In this document: positions 32,501 to 46,000 of the stretch, piece after piece
Layout of the letters: the number at the start of each line of letters is the position of its first letter
Position numbering within the stretch: position 1 is the first letter of the stretch
Notes under the pieces: model-generated
The model's input: the letters and a program-made list of their open reading frames with translations, nothing else
What the model was told of the DNA's origin: nothing
Databases searched by the model: none
Translations under genes and position numbers: made by a program
DNA from: Sipunculus nudus
Taxonomy: Eukaryota > Annelida > Sipuncula > Golfingiida > Sipunculidae
Assembly (NCBI GenBank): GCA_026874595.1
Contig: CM049306.1
Span: 28,201,519 to 28,265,518 of the forward strand
Length of the DNA stretch: 64,000 nt
Direction: 5' to 3'

Positions 32501-34931
32501 CAGACAACTTTAAGAGATATGAAAAAAAAAACACTACAAAGTATTGATATCTTCTTAAATCTTGTCAGTAAGCCCTCACATTAGATCCTAATATTTTATC
32601 ACATTTGAATATTAGGATTCAATTCCTGAACATTTTTTTCTTTAAAGAAATAAAAATTGTCTAAGTCTCAACAAAAAGAATAAATTTAAAATTAAAATTA
32701 CAAGATTCATCTTGTTTATTAAGCTTGTGTACTGAAGGGGTGGGTGGGGGAGAGTCTCTGTTGTTACTGCCCAATGCTAAAAAAATGTGAAATTATAAGA
32801 TTCACCTTGTTTATAGTACAGGTCTCTCAACAGAAATAGGGGGGGGGGTAAGAGAGAGAGAGAGAAAGGCTCCCTGTGGTATTAACTTCAGACAGCCTGA
32901 TCAAGCTCAACAAGAGAGAGGGCTTGCCTGAGTGATGGGATTACATAACAACAGCCAGTGGAGCATAGAGAGCTGCACTTAATTACCTACAGTGACCAAA
33001 GTGGACTGCTTGACAATGTAAGGGAATACAACAAGAGCCTCCAAAAAATTCAATAACTAGCCTAATTTTGCAGCTTTTATTTTCAAATTTCAGATTTTAA
33101 CAGATAACATCCTTATGTGTACATGATGTGAAAATTAAATCCACAGTACTTACAGGAAAAAAACGTGCCGTGGCCAAAGTTTGGCAAAAGGTACTGATTT
33201 ATATTTATGTTATAATAATAAAAAAAGGCAAAATTCAGATCTAACTTTCAATTTAAACTGAATCTTGATTAAATGAAGTTAAATCCCTGAAAAAAGTCTC
33301 TAGCTTCAGTAATTTTTATGTTAAGTGAGTAAATATATTTCCTGATTTTTTACAAGGTGCATTATGTTTGGGCCAATAATTTCAACAAATTACGCAATAC
33401 TGACCTAATTTTTTGTACCTACATATGAAATGTATGGAAGAATATACATATTTTCTATGATCAAATTCAGATCAGTGGTTTTCAATGTGATATTAGGCAG
33501 TCTTGAACTGTAAAAATGGGGTTTTAATGGAAAACGGAGGTTTTTCCTTAATATCTCAAACGAACAGAAGCCCCATATCTCAGAAGATATGCATGGCTAA
33601 TAGAGACCTTATTTCAGTTTCAAAGGAGATTTTATATGTACCTCCCTCAAAGTCAAGTGAGCAGATTCAAGGTCCAAAGGCTGCGATTTGTGCCCTGTTT
33701 ACAGATGCCCACATCTTTGAAGGTTTCAAAAATAGAAAAAATGTGTAAATATTGGAAAAATAAAGGTGGCGCCACAAGTCTGCAGAAACTGATGAAACGC
33801 TCCATGATCAATATGCATGGAAAGAATCCCTGTGCTCAATGAATAAGTTATTCAGATACTGGAGATTTTGTATCAAAATTTTTATTATTCTGGGGGGTAA
33901 TTGCAAGCCCCATAGCTAAGAGGATATGGGTAACAGAGACCTAATTTCAGGTGTCCAATTTTTCATGGACCTCCCTGGATGTCAAGTGAGAAGATTCTAG
34001 ATCCAAAAGTTACAAGTTGTGCCCTGTTAACAGATGACCACATTTTTGAAGGTCTCAAACACAGAGAATAAAATATAAAAATTGGAAAAAAATACAGGTG
34101 GCGCCACCAGTCTGCAGGAACTGATGGAACACTCCATGATCAATATGCATGGAAAGAATCATGGTGATCAATGCATTATTTTTCAGATTCTCAAGTTTGT
34201 ATCAAATTTTTAATTATTCTGGGGGGTATTTGCGAGCCTCGTAGCTCAGAGGATATGGGTAACAGAGACCTAATTTTAGGTGCTCAAGGAAATTTTTCAT
34301 GGACCTCCCTGGATGTCAATTGAGAAGTTTCTAGATCCAACAGTTACAAGTTGTGCCCTGTTAACAGCTGAACCCTTCTTTGAAGGTCTCAAAAATAGAG
34401 CTTAAAATGTGTAAAATTAGGAAAATATACATGTGGTGCCATCTGTTTCCAGGTGCTGATGATATACTCCATGATCAATATGCATGCAAAGAATCATGGC
34501 TATCAATGCATTAGTTATTTAGAAGAGTCCAGCAGTTACAATTTGCGCCCTGTTAACAGACAGACAGACAGATGGACAATGGACAAAGAGTGATCGCTAT
34601 AGCTCAGGTGACTTTCAGTCAGCTGAGCTCAAAACAAATCTAAAGAAAAATGCTCTCCATGGCAGTCTTCATTGTTATAAGTATAGCACATTTCTGAACA
34701 ACAGAACTATTTTGAGAGGACTGAGTCAAAGAAATGAACACATTTACTTTTGTGAAAAAATATATAATTTATTACTGCAATGAAAAAAAGTACCTGTAGC
34801 TGTCTAACACTAATCCTGAGGTCAGATTCGTTGAACTCATATGGAATATTCCAACCCAAGGGGCCAAACTTCCTGCGTTCTTGCACCAGGCCATGGAAGA
34901 AACATAAACTGAACAGCAGCTTGCGGAACAC
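23538..34931 (-). CDS. DNAH3: DNAH3 exons for the C-terminal domain
   Basis: Exons 34931-34794, 31927-31667, 30512-30420, 30026-29928, 29562-29380, 28902-28810, 28358-28185, 27831-27721, 23936-23876 and 23683-23538 (residues 1633-2084). Landmarks are [106 protein letters not shown] and [16 protein letters not shown]. The penultimate exon (61 nt, [20 protein letters not shown]) has a poor pyrimidine tract before its acceptor. Its phase and the family text on both sides support it. Stop TAA is at 23540-23538. Confidence 0.92.
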
Positions 34932-36973
34932 CTGTAATATGAACAAAAAGTAAGCAACCAATTATACGCAGCAGTACTGTGACACAGATATAACAGTAAT
35001 AACACAGCCAATATGACAACACACAGATATCACCACAGTCCTTACAGAGCCAATATGACAACACACAGATATCACAACAGTCATAACACAGCCAATGTGA
35101 AAAACTGAAGATAATACTGTGCAGGTTTTGTTTGAACATGAAATAAATATTCTGAATGCATGTGAACTACTGCCCATTTTATTCACCCCTATCAAGTTTC
35201 AACAAGAATATCTAATTTTATCCATATGGCAGCAATATTTCCTAACCCGTTCTGAAATCCATGAAGACAACATATGATCAAGCTTTAATAAAATGGTTGG
35301 TATCTCAGCATTACAGGTTAGATTTATAGTTGGAAACTCAGAATATGGTCTATTTAAATTACAGGTTCGATTTGCAAGGTTAAGCAAGATGGTCAAATTT
35401 TCCTCTCATCAATCTGTACCATACATATTTGGGTTACAGTTACAAATCAAATCTATGCAGCTCAGGCAATAAGAACTCTGTACACATAATGCTGCAAGCA
35501 ATCCTCAAACAATCGACATAGGTGCCCCATTATTACAATGAATATGCCCATTAATGACATTTCTGTCTTGTAATAAAAAATTACAGAAATTTAAATATGA
35601 TGTATAAAGGTCCTTACTGCAGGTTTTGTGGACATGTAGAAAAAGGAGGAATCAGAGATGGGGTCATTGAGGTAGGACCTCAGGAGGTTTGCGCGTAACC
35701 CTTTAGGAGGCTCGTTGGTCATCTTGACACCATTCTGCAGGACAGACACTGGGAAGTCTGACGATGGGTAGCTGGTCAACCACAGTCTGAAGGTTGGCTT
35801 TGTCTTTGTTGCATCAGTGATCACCTGCAACAACGCATCAACACAGTCACTGTGCTGCTCATTAAACTCTTTCATGTATAGATATAATATTATTACCAAA
35901 ATCCCTACCTTGGAATACAATTACAGAATACTTAAAGTTAAATTAATCAGTGACAGTACTTCAGAGGTTATAATAGTGTTTTATGATATAATCGAATGTC
36001 AGCTTAAACTTGGATTCAGCTCATTAACAAAGATAAAGACAAATCTGTTAATGACAGAACTTTCACCTGACACTGATAAACTGGAATTCAGATGGTTGAC
36101 AAAAACAGCACAATGTGCTTCTAACATATATAATTATAACAGTGAATGTCACTGAATTTGTGTATAATAAACATACATTGTCCTAGCACTTACAGTTTCA
36201 CAGATCCTCTCCAGGTCCCCTAGCCAGGATGCAGCCAGATGACAGTTTTGAAGCAGCACCCATGTGCCCTTGTCTATGGCTTTGTGAATCATGTCCTCCG
36301 CTATAGGGCCCTGTCCCTGACCGAGGGAGATGGTCTGTAATCCTTGTACACCGTGACCTGAAGGATAACAGCATATATAATCAAAACATCTTAAAAGGGG
36401 CAGTTTTTATTTATTTTGTTATAACTTACAGTTTATATGACCCTACTGCAAACGCAGGGGTGACACCAGAATATAATATTCACTGAAGCCACACCAAACC
36501 ATGCATGGACAGTCTTTACTTAAAAGGACAAACTGTGATTAATTTCCATATATTGCAATTTTCATGGATTTGTTTCAAGAAATGATCTCTTTCATGTCAA
36601 TCACTTTAAGACTAATTTTTGGACACAGGCAATATGTGCAAATGAAAAGTATTTGTCCCTTTAAGCTGAAACATGGCAACATATAAAAACAAGTTAATAA
36701 AAAGCCTAATAAGCAACACTCCATTGTGCATGATGAATTGTTAAATACTTTTTTTATCAATATAGCAAAAAAATCATGGTCCTATAAAATAATCATCTAC
36801 TAATAAAATAACCAAATAGCAACAACCAACACAAAATAAACATAAAATAAGGTAAGCTCTTGTGCTCAACAAAATTATATTGTTAGAATTTAAAGTAGTA
36901 ATAATGTATGGAGCCACTAATATGACCCTCCAGCAAATATTACAAACAAGTTAATATAATAAATAAAGGAACT

Positions 36974-37016
<43 letters not shown>

Positions 37017-40000
37017 AAAAATGATAATGTATGTATCACAAATTACAACTAATTAATTTATTGTATTGCCTGTGCATACTATCAATATTTTTAGGATGTC
37101 CAAAGACTTTCTGAGCACACCAGAAATCTGTCGCATGAACATGAAGCCACATCAAAATGGTTTGCTCAAGAATGGTCACTAGTTTATGATTACTGTCCAT
37201 TAACAGACTAACATTTAACATATTGGGCGTACCCTTTCTAACACAACAGACTAAAACTTTTCTTTCAAGTCAACTGAATGTCTGACTCTGGTCTGAAGTA
37301 AGTTCTGCATGATCTGTTCCTTTAGATCCTGCAATCTGTCTCATTAATTCTTCAATATCTGTTTCTTTAGATCCTGGTATTATCTCATTAATTCTTCAAT
37401 GTTTCCACTATAGAACAACATCACTGACAACCTCTTACAGGAGAGGCAAGACCTGTCAAATGAACAGAATATGGGCCTTTTGTTTTCACAGTAATGATGG
37501 CTAACATAAACTATATCCTGTTGTTTTCATTCATGGACAAACTAATGATATGGAAAAAGGTTTAGCTATTTGAAAATGTACAAGGTTTCTATGATCCTGT
37601 TTGTGAAAAAGTTGATAAATTTTGCTGTTTCTTTGCACAGGGTTTTAAAGAATAATTTCTTGAGATAACTGTTGCTGTTACAAAACTTGTTTTCTCTTGA
37701 TTGATGGTTATTACACAGCACATAATCTCACATAAAAATAAAAAAAAATTCATTTTGCCCTTGTCATTTAACTGGAAACATTTAATTTCATTTTATTTAT
37801 ACTTTTTACCTTAGATCCGTTTTAATCTGCAAATTGACATCAGAACCATTATTTGATCTTATTGGCTGATAAATAAAAATATCAGAATTAAAAATATACT
37901 CCCATTAATCGTCTGCATAAGGGTGCATTACTATTGTTATTAAGTGTGCAAAGGTTAGTCCTTCATGATGATGTAGCTTGCCTCATCATCTTCATACTAC
38001 CAAGTGCATGGCTACGCTTTCACAGACCTTGATTCAGCAACCCCCTCTGGCGTCTATTTCATGAATAATGAACAAGCCTGCAAGTATTTGGGCTGAAATC
38101 ACAGCTGTCAATCAAATCCAACCAAAAAAAATGCAAACAATACACTGTTCACATACCGTCTGGACAAGAACACGCGGAAAAAAGGGAACAGGCTCATTTG
38201 ATTGGTTAGATGCTGGATGCCAACCCAGCAATGCTAAACATTTCATCAAAACATGGCATCAAATGACCATTTAGAACAAGTGTAAATGAGTCATTTGATT
38301 GTTTCAATTACCTCATTCATTATTCATGAAATAGATGCCAAAGTGGGTTGCTGAATCAAGGCTTGTGAAAATGTAGCCACAGACTAGGTAGGATAAAGAT
38401 GCCCTTCAGGCTAAGACTGCTAAGAAGATGTGTCATCACTGAAAAAAAAACATATGTACAATGGATGTGCACAATACATATTGCATTTGCACAAATGTGC
38501 AAGATGCATATGAGAAGCATGACTAACTGTAATGACTAAGAAAACAGAATTTAAAACAGATATATACACCTTTGTACATACAAAACCTGATGTGTCCTGG
38601 TCTTTATGGATGATAACCTGATAAAAGTCAAATGGGTCTATTTTCTTCAGCAGCCTGAGAGGCTGGGTGACTTAAGCAAGGACTGAGGGCAAATGGTATG
38701 AAATGTAAGAGCTGGTTTGGATAATTCATTACTCTCAATGCTTTTTCTTGTATCATTTTTTAATAATTCTGCAAAAACAGTGCGATTTTGATTCAGTTCT
38801 TTGATATTTACTAGTTACGTTGGCACAAATTAAATTTTAAAAGAAAAATCTAGAAAATTACTCAAATACAACTATTAAAATAATTCACTCCTCTTAATGG
38901 ATGCAAATTATATTTACTCCCCAATCTAAATGCTCCTTGAAAGCCAAAAATAACTACTGTAGGTTTTGTGCATTTCTCTTTTTTGAAAATGTTTCACACT
39001 TGGCAACTATTAACTTAAATATAGAGAATGACATGCCCTGCTGATGCTGCCAGCATGCTACATAATCTATCTGTACTATACTTATTTACTGATATCTGAC
39101 AGATTAGATTTTTCTTTGTGATGTGATAGGTTTGAGTATGAAACAATCTGGGACAAAAACACCCTGTTTCACTTGATAAAGGCATTAAAATCTGCAACAT
39201 ATTCAATAAATAATATATAAACATTGTTGAACGGGGTAGCAAGGCTAAAAGCACCAATTTAAAGCTGCTTGTAGCAACTGAAAAGCATCAAAGCAAGACT
39301 ACCATTAAACCATTTCAGTAATGAAACACTGTTTACTACTCAATATCTTTCACCGAATCTTTACCTGCCAAACTCTCTTGAATATCATTGGTTAATTAAT
39401 TCCTGAGGAAACAGCCTTTGCTTAAGCATGTTCAGCATGTTACAAAAAAAATGTCACAGTCACATGATAAAACAGATCACAGATGTCAAGATCAAATGTA
39501 CAATACAATCACACATTGTTCCAACTAATATGTGAGACCTGCAAGATAAGAGAGAGTACAGCTAAGCGTTTGATGGTGTCACAGAGATTAGGGTAGTACG
39601 CTACGTGGAATGTGTACAAGCTGAATTATGTCAGCAGTGCTGCCTAGTGCAGACTGGCACCACATACGGCTTATTTCATCCTGGACCTCAGCATCAGGAC
39701 CTAAGAAAGTAGACACACGACGCTTCTTCTTAGATGAATCTGGCTTTTTCACTGCAGTTGCACCAATTATACCTGGTGGTTACAATGCACAGTCAACTTA
39801 AATCTTATCTTTCACCTCCACGCCTTACTTACCTGATCGACTGAAGAGTTTGAAGTATACTTATAAGAAAAGTTTGATACATGCATAGTCAGATGAAATA
39901 GAAATAAGCTGCACATGTCAGAAGATTCTAAATGTAACTGAATCATGAACAAATATATCTATCTTACGTTATAGTCTGTATAATTTTACTTTATTACTAT

Positions 40001-43000
40001 GAAATTTTCCTGGCTTTTTATAGGAAAACTACAGGTGATAATAAAGAAAAATATCCAGCTGAAAGCCATAATTTCTCTCAAAGGTCTCAAATATAATTTT
40101 CATTACATCTTTCACTGATTAAATACTTACATTATAGTGTACCATGATTGCTGAATAAATATAAAATTATTAAGTATCCAAATGATTTTTTACGACTCTG
40201 CAAAGTGGACGACGTTTGTTTGGAAAAAATATTGGCTCAAAAGTCTGTTAGGTAAGAAAAAATGTGAACTTTAATTCAATATGATATCTTAATATCCTTT
40301 ACCATGTATAACTTTCAAAATTAAAGTAAATGCTGAGAGAATAATTGTTAAATTAAGGGCAAATAGTGTCTGCAGAGGTAAAATTACCACCAGATACTCC
40401 CACCATGTTACATTTTCAGGGCAAAACATTGTCTGAAGGCTGAATTTATTTAAGAAGAAATACTAACTGAACAAATATTTGCTACTGATTTTAAAATGTT
40501 GAAAGAATATTTATATAAATATTATTTTAAATAGATAATCAGGGAAATTATATCACTTAAGTTTTTCAAAGTCATCATTTTAATCCTTTTCAGCAACTCA
40601 ATATATAACATATCCATCAAAATATTATGAAATACCGGGATTATTTATTATATTTACATACAAACTCCACTGAAAAAATGATTCAAATGTAATTTCAAAT
40701 CACCAACAGGGCAACAACATATCAGAATGTAAAAAGTAATTTTTTTCTCAATTACAGAACTCCACAAACTTAACACAAAGGTCTTAAGGAATCAGTACCA
40801 TGGGAGCTTGGTAGCAAATTTACCTTTCTCCTCAGCAAATCTAAACAGTGCAGCCATGGGATCAGCCCCGGGTGACAGGACGAAGATGAGTGGAGTGGAG
40901 GCTTTGGAGTCATTGTAGCTTAATGACAGGTCAAAGGTCGGAGGCTCTATGTATTTCTGTCCCATATGCTCCACAATGAAATCTTGGGTTGCTGGGATAA
41001 CCTGTGGTGGGAGAAAATATAAATCTGCTGAAATACAGTGTGTTCTCCAGATTACAGATACTGGCAGGACCTGACAATTTGTGTGTAATGAAGAAGTGAC
41101 TGTATTACAGAGTTTATGTACCACCTCAGGTGTTATTAACAGAAAGACGTCTAAAAAGAGATGTCCATAGGGAGAAGTTTTCCTGTATATGTGAATAGGA
41201 AAGTATGTAAATTTCCATATGAAAGCATTATTTTCCTTTCAATATATACTCAAAATCATAATACAGATCTGTATGATGAAACTGCTTGGAACTTTCCCTT
41301 ATAATCTTGGAGGAATAACAATGGCAGTATTTAATCAGGTTGAATGACCGTGTTACACAATCACTTTCTGAAACAGAATTCAAATATCATGTGAAGGACA
41401 GTCAAAGTATTTAAACTGAAAATGAAATCCACATAAACCATACACAAACACAGATAAGACAAATACAAGAGATGGATAATTTTACCTTATCTGGCCTCAG
41501 ACACCTGAGGACAATAAGCTGCTGTAACCTGCTGAGTTCTTCACCCCACTTGTCAGGGAACTTCTCTGTCTGAGGGTTAGGGGAGTTGTACACCTGCTTC
41601 CATGCTGACACCTATCAGATACAATTTAAATAACGTTAATAAATATATACCCAAAAAAGGTGAAATCTGACTCAAAGACCATCTGACATAATTTAATTAT
41701 TGACTCTCTTTATTTTGTTTGTGCATGTACAGACCCTAAGTAGCAGCATTTTCCCCCTTTAAGAGAGAGACCTAAGAGATGTCAATTGCAAGCCTTCATC
41801 AAAAACAGTCAGCTGAGCTAAAAACAGAAAGGTAGGTGGCGCCACCTGTCTTGAACCAATCCTAAGATATGAGTGATTTTCATCCAAAGCCAATGCACAG
41901 ATGCCCCGTCTAAACAATTGCAGATGGTGCCACTGGTCTTAAGTATGAGATGGAGGTATCCAAGATCTATGGATATGCACCATTTCAGCCCAATACATTG
42001 AACCACCCCTCAGATATGGCCTATAATCACCATGATGCACAGGGGGACACTGCACGCCAAAGGAGTGCAGGTGGCACTACCAATCTTTGTTACGCACGAG
42101 TTCACATGTGACCCAATAATTCTACCTGGTTTCAGAAAGATCGGTCCAAGGCTCTCAGAGGAGATCTTTTTAGATGAACATAGTGACGGAACCCACATGA
42201 AAACAAGAGTATCTGCAAAACTCTGTTTTGGCGGATAAAATAATCCAACTGACGTACCCCCATTGCCCCACCTTAATGGTGATACCATTATTTCTAATGC
42301 CTTGCTGTTATCCAACTCCTCTCATGTGGCACATATTTGTAATACTGAAATTCTTCATGGCTCCTGAGTTGTAAAACCACCTTAACCTTTATTCTTAATC
42401 TGAAAGGAGCTGTAACACGGATATTAGCACAAGCAAAGCTTACAAGCTAAGTCTAAACAATTGCTTGATAACTTACATTTTTCTGGAAATGATCCATGAA
42501 TCCCTTAAACGCAGGTAGGTCTGAACAGCGTACAATCTCTGCCCAGCTCTTAGCTGTCAACCACTCAGATGCTGGGTTAGGAAACAGATTCTCCAAAGCC
42601 ACACCACCTGTCAGCAAGAAGCGCCACTCCTGGTCATCAATCTTATTCCTGTTGACATCAAGGATTACAAAATGACTGTTACATCTCAAAGTGCTAAATT
42701 ATGTAAACATTAATACATTAATCCAATAAACTAAAAAGCAAATTACATTGTTACCGTAACTTGTCCACATTGCAGATAGGATCTCCAGAATGTTAAAATT
42801 TAAAAATATTTTTGTTCAAGCCAAGATTATGGTCTTTGTGACACCAGATGATTATACAAGTACAAGACAAGCCCTCATTCTGGCAAAAAACTGAAATGTC
42901 CGAGACCAAAAATTATGTGTGATATCCAAATAAACATTTCAATAAATGTACTATTAAATAAAACAAAATACTAACTGTCCTTTGAGAAGACCAATACACA

Positions 43001-46000
43001 ACAGAAAGGAAAAGAGAAGCTTGTCCTTTTCAAACAATGATCTGCAGACATTCTGGTAGATACTGTAGGTGAAGTGATGGTTAAGGTGTTCTATCCTCTC
43101 TTCCAGGTCAGGGGACTTCTCACTCTGGTCAATTGACTAAAACACACATTCATTATAAATGGTTCGCTAATGCACAGTTTCATACTGTTTGCATAGATGG
43201 CATATAACAATAAATACTAAAGGGTAATCAGGGTAATTCACTCTGATCCTGGATAAAAGTCATATAAATATTGTGTGCCCTTTTTACAAATTGAACCTGA
43301 CAGACAAGACATAACAAAGCAAAGACTGGCAACAAAGCTTATAATTACAGTGTATTTTCTGATCTGCTGAACTAAAAAATCTGTGAAAGAATAAAGTCTG
43401 TGAGGAATAAATGTCATTGAAAGTAATCCCCTTTCAATCAGATTTGGTCAACAAAATTTGGTCAGCTGCAATGGTTATCTGATCTGAATAAACATTTTGT
43501 TAGGAATAGTCTACTTGAAAGGGTTACAATGTCTTGTATAAATAAAGGCATGTCTTCTTATAAAACCTGTAGAGCTGAATGTCCATATCTTTTTAGTCCT
43601 AATTAATGAGCTGTGTATTATGTAACATGACTCACCTGAACATACAGGTGTAAGAACCAGGTAAGAGAGTACTGGTACATGGGCTCAATGTTAGCCAGGT
43701 CAGAGATAGTGAAAAATAGAATACTGCTGTGACTTGATACCTGAAATCATGAAAAAAGAGATAATTATATATTAAATAAAGAGATTACAAAGCGCTATTT
43801 ACAAAATGAAACAGAATACTGACCTACACATAACCTGACCATAGTCAGTTTTAGAGGAGCTTGAAACATTTCCGCCATCAATATTAATCAATCACTACAA
43901 TTTCTCATTCTAAAGAATACAATAACCATTTTTGAATCTTTTCTCTCAACAGATTTATAAAAGATAATTTTAATTTTCTGCTAATTCCACTGCCATTTCC
44001 TAGCTGTTCAAAATATGAAAATTAAACTAAACCAAAGTATATCAGTCTATTCCTTATTCAATAAGAAACAATATGTCTGTATGAATAGATTTTCTATCTT
44101 TTCTTCCAGTACTTTGGTTCAGAAACACACAAACCGGTGTATAGCCACTGCGGACATGGTCAATCTCTTCTTCGGTTTTAGTAGCAATCTCTTGTTTCAC
44201 AGAAATCTCCTCTGACAATACTTTGCTGGAGGAAAGAATCTCAATGGCGGTTTCATCTTCTAAAATGTTACCCTGTTAACAATATATGACACACAGACTT
44301 TCAGACACATCATATTATGTATTTTCCTTTGGAATCAATCATTCTTAGAATCAGCTCAGCTTATATTTTAAACCATTCCCTTGGAATTATGATGAAATCT
44401 ATAACACAACATTCAAGTTGCAAGATTCAGATGTGACTAATTTTAAGTAAAAAATGTCTATGTTTTCTTGCAAAAACAATATAACCTTGTTTTATTTTTA
44501 GTGTTTAATTTAACAGCCTGCATACTAGAAAGTGAGTTTGACAGGATCTTGAAATGTACAGCAATGACTGCCTGAGCTGAAGACAGACAAGATTTTTAGA
44601 GATAAAAGTCCTCTTAATTCTGGGACATAAAAAAATTACTTTAACTTAGTACTGAGGTTTTATTGAGGTATTTTTTATAACAATGTACAACTGCATTACT
44701 ATTAGGTCATCCTGATATTCTCAATACTGTAATGATGAGATGACTAGTTCATCTGCAGCCATTACATACCTGGGAAGTAGACAAGACTTCTAGTATCTTA
44801 TCTTCTATCTCCTTTAGCTGCCTCTTGTTCTTTGCACTCTCTAGGATAAGCTGGTTCTTCTTCTCCTCCAGCTCTGGCTTCTCCTTGGCCGCCACAATCC
44901 CAAGCAACTGATCTTGTAGGCCCAGAGGGGTGATCATGAAGTTCAGCAATGTTACCTGTAGAATTCAGTCAAGTAAACAATGGAATTGTCACAAATATAT
45001 GACAATATGCTGTTTAACAATGACAAACTGAAATCAACAAAGTAAAAATCTGTGCCTTTAATTGATGTGTTTAAAATGTTATAGCTGCAAGGTCACTCAC
45101 TGCAAATTTTGTAAATATCTAATTCTTGAATAACTGCAGTTGACATTCTTTCTAAGCCACAAGCAGAAAATGTATTTCCAGGAAATAATTTAACATTTCT
45201 GTAGTGCTACAGTGAACTAAATTTGGTCAGCAAAGTGATACATAATCAGTAGACTACTGTACCTTTACTGAAACTTCTGGCAGGTAATGTGGGTTCCTCA
45301 GACTTGTTGTGATATACAGCTTGAAGTCTCTGCTGTACTCTATGATATGGTCTCCCACACGGATATAGTCCATATTACTCTGAAACAATTCATATATTGT
45401 ACAGCCATGAACATATCTGATCTGCAAGCTCTCATTCTAAATATGTGGTGCCGTTTAACAAGAGTTGTGCTATTTTAAACAGCTTAGGCTAAATAACAAA
45501 GCTTTGCTAGCTAACCGAAAAGAAATATTCTTCTTCCACTTATAGTTTAACTTATACAAGTGTTTTTTGTATGGACCTTTTCAACATATTTTTAAATATA
45601 AAGTGTTTTCTTCTTATATTTAATTACAACAAGCATTTAAAACATCATTTAGGTTATATAACCAGTACACAGCACTCACCTGTCTGAATGTTTGTTTAAG
45701 GAGGATTGGATCCAGAATGGGATCCAGTTCTTCACCAACATTCTCCATAAGGCAAGGTGTGCCAAACTGAGAAAACAGAGTATTAACATGTCATCTACAG
45801 TATATTCTGGTCACTATTCATATGAAGATTCAAAGTTAGGTGGGAACAGCACGTTGAAACTAAAAGAGGTATCTTTCATTTCATATTTTATTTCCAAGTT
45901 GAAGTTCAAATAATTTTTATTTAGGGATGAAAGCTTATTTAAGTTCACTGCAATGTTAACATAAGTCAGGATAAACTTCTAAAAACTGAATATCAATATT

